NCBI GenBank assembly: GCA_934630385.1
Contig: CAKTWE010000105.1
Coordinates: 1 to 5,272 of the forward strand
DNA: 5,272 nucleotides
Origin: an uncultured Collinsella sp.
Lineage (GTDB): Bacteria; Actinomycetota; Coriobacteriia; Coriobacteriales; Coriobacteriaceae
Direction: 5' to 3'
Shown here: piece by piece, positions 5,199-5,272 of the stretch
Numbering within the stretch: the first letter of the stretch is position 1
Layout: the number at the start of each line of letters is the position of its first letter
Notes under the pieces: generated by a model
Databases searched by the model: none
What the model was told of the DNA's origin: nothing
What the model saw: only the letters and a program-made list of their open reading frames with translations
Position numbers and translations under genes: made by a program

Positions 5199-5272
5199 CT
5201 ACTCAGCCATCTGAGCCTGGACGGCGGTGATGGCCACGACACCCACGATGTCGTCGGCAGAGCAGCCGCGCG
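5199..5272 (-). CDS. pta: Phosphate acetyltransferase, C-terminal end only (partial)
   Basis: Only the last 23 complete codons and the TAG stop lie in the window; the gene continues past the right edge. The residues read RGCSADDIVGVVAITAVQAQ followed by MAE. The pattern RGxSxDDIVxxxAITAxQ is the typical C-terminus of phosphate acetyltransferase, the enzyme that converts acetyl-CoA and phosphate to acetyl-phosphate, the substrate of acetate kinase. The placement tail-to-tail with two acetate kinases strengthens the call. A related phosphate acyltransferase, such as the butyryl form, cannot be excluded from so short a piece. No signal for its regulation is in view. Confidence 0.75.
   Translation of the reverse strand, partial: RGCSADDIVGVVAITAVQAQMAE

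Noticed and set aside
5143..5214. Plus-strand ATG at 5143 opening a 23-codon frame over the right arm
   Set aside because: No Shine-Dalgarno, very short, and it overlaps the pta end antisense; explained by the repeat.

Overview
The window looks like a chromosomal piece of a moderately high-GC anaerobic Actinobacterium, most likely a gut Coriobacteriia of the Collinsella type. This rests on the protein flavour of the two acetate kinases, their strong preference for C- and G-ending codons, and the fermentative gene content. No 16S or other marker is present, so the genus is an inference.

Layout from left to right. A LysR-type regulator (39-929, +) is followed after 119 bases by a major facilitator superfamily efflux-type transporter (1049-2209, +). 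The gap between them holds an inverted repeat that could be the regulator's operator. Both genes have mixed codon use, with many T- and A-ending codons. A terminator hairpin follows (2243-2276). Next come two tandem, full-length acetate kinase genes (2330-3508 and 3672-4850, both +, 392 aa each, about 60% identical by hand alignment). They are separated by a strong terminator (3520-3558) and an AT-rich stretch that probably carries a separate promoter for the second copy. The second copy ends in a textbook terminator (4873-4908). At the right edge, the last 23 codons of a gene on the minus strand read like the C-terminus of phosphate acetyltransferase (Pta), running tail-to-tail towards the kinases.

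The kinases and Pta together form the acetyl-CoA -> acetyl-phosphate -> acetate pathway, which yields ATP in fermentation. The usual arrangement is a co-directional pta-ackA operon. Here there are two separately terminated kinase genes facing pta.

Two things stand out. First, kinase copy 1 keeps the known catalytic residues but is altered in all three nucleotide-binding loops of the family, while copy 2 is canonical there. Copy 1 also has the more strongly biased codon use. Second, the gap between copy 2 and pta holds a 127-base composite palindrome (5057-5183). It has perfect 29-base arms around an inner GC-rich hairpin, and it leaves the pta reading frame open for 70 codons past its stop. 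It looks like a MITE-like or palindromic mobile repeat.
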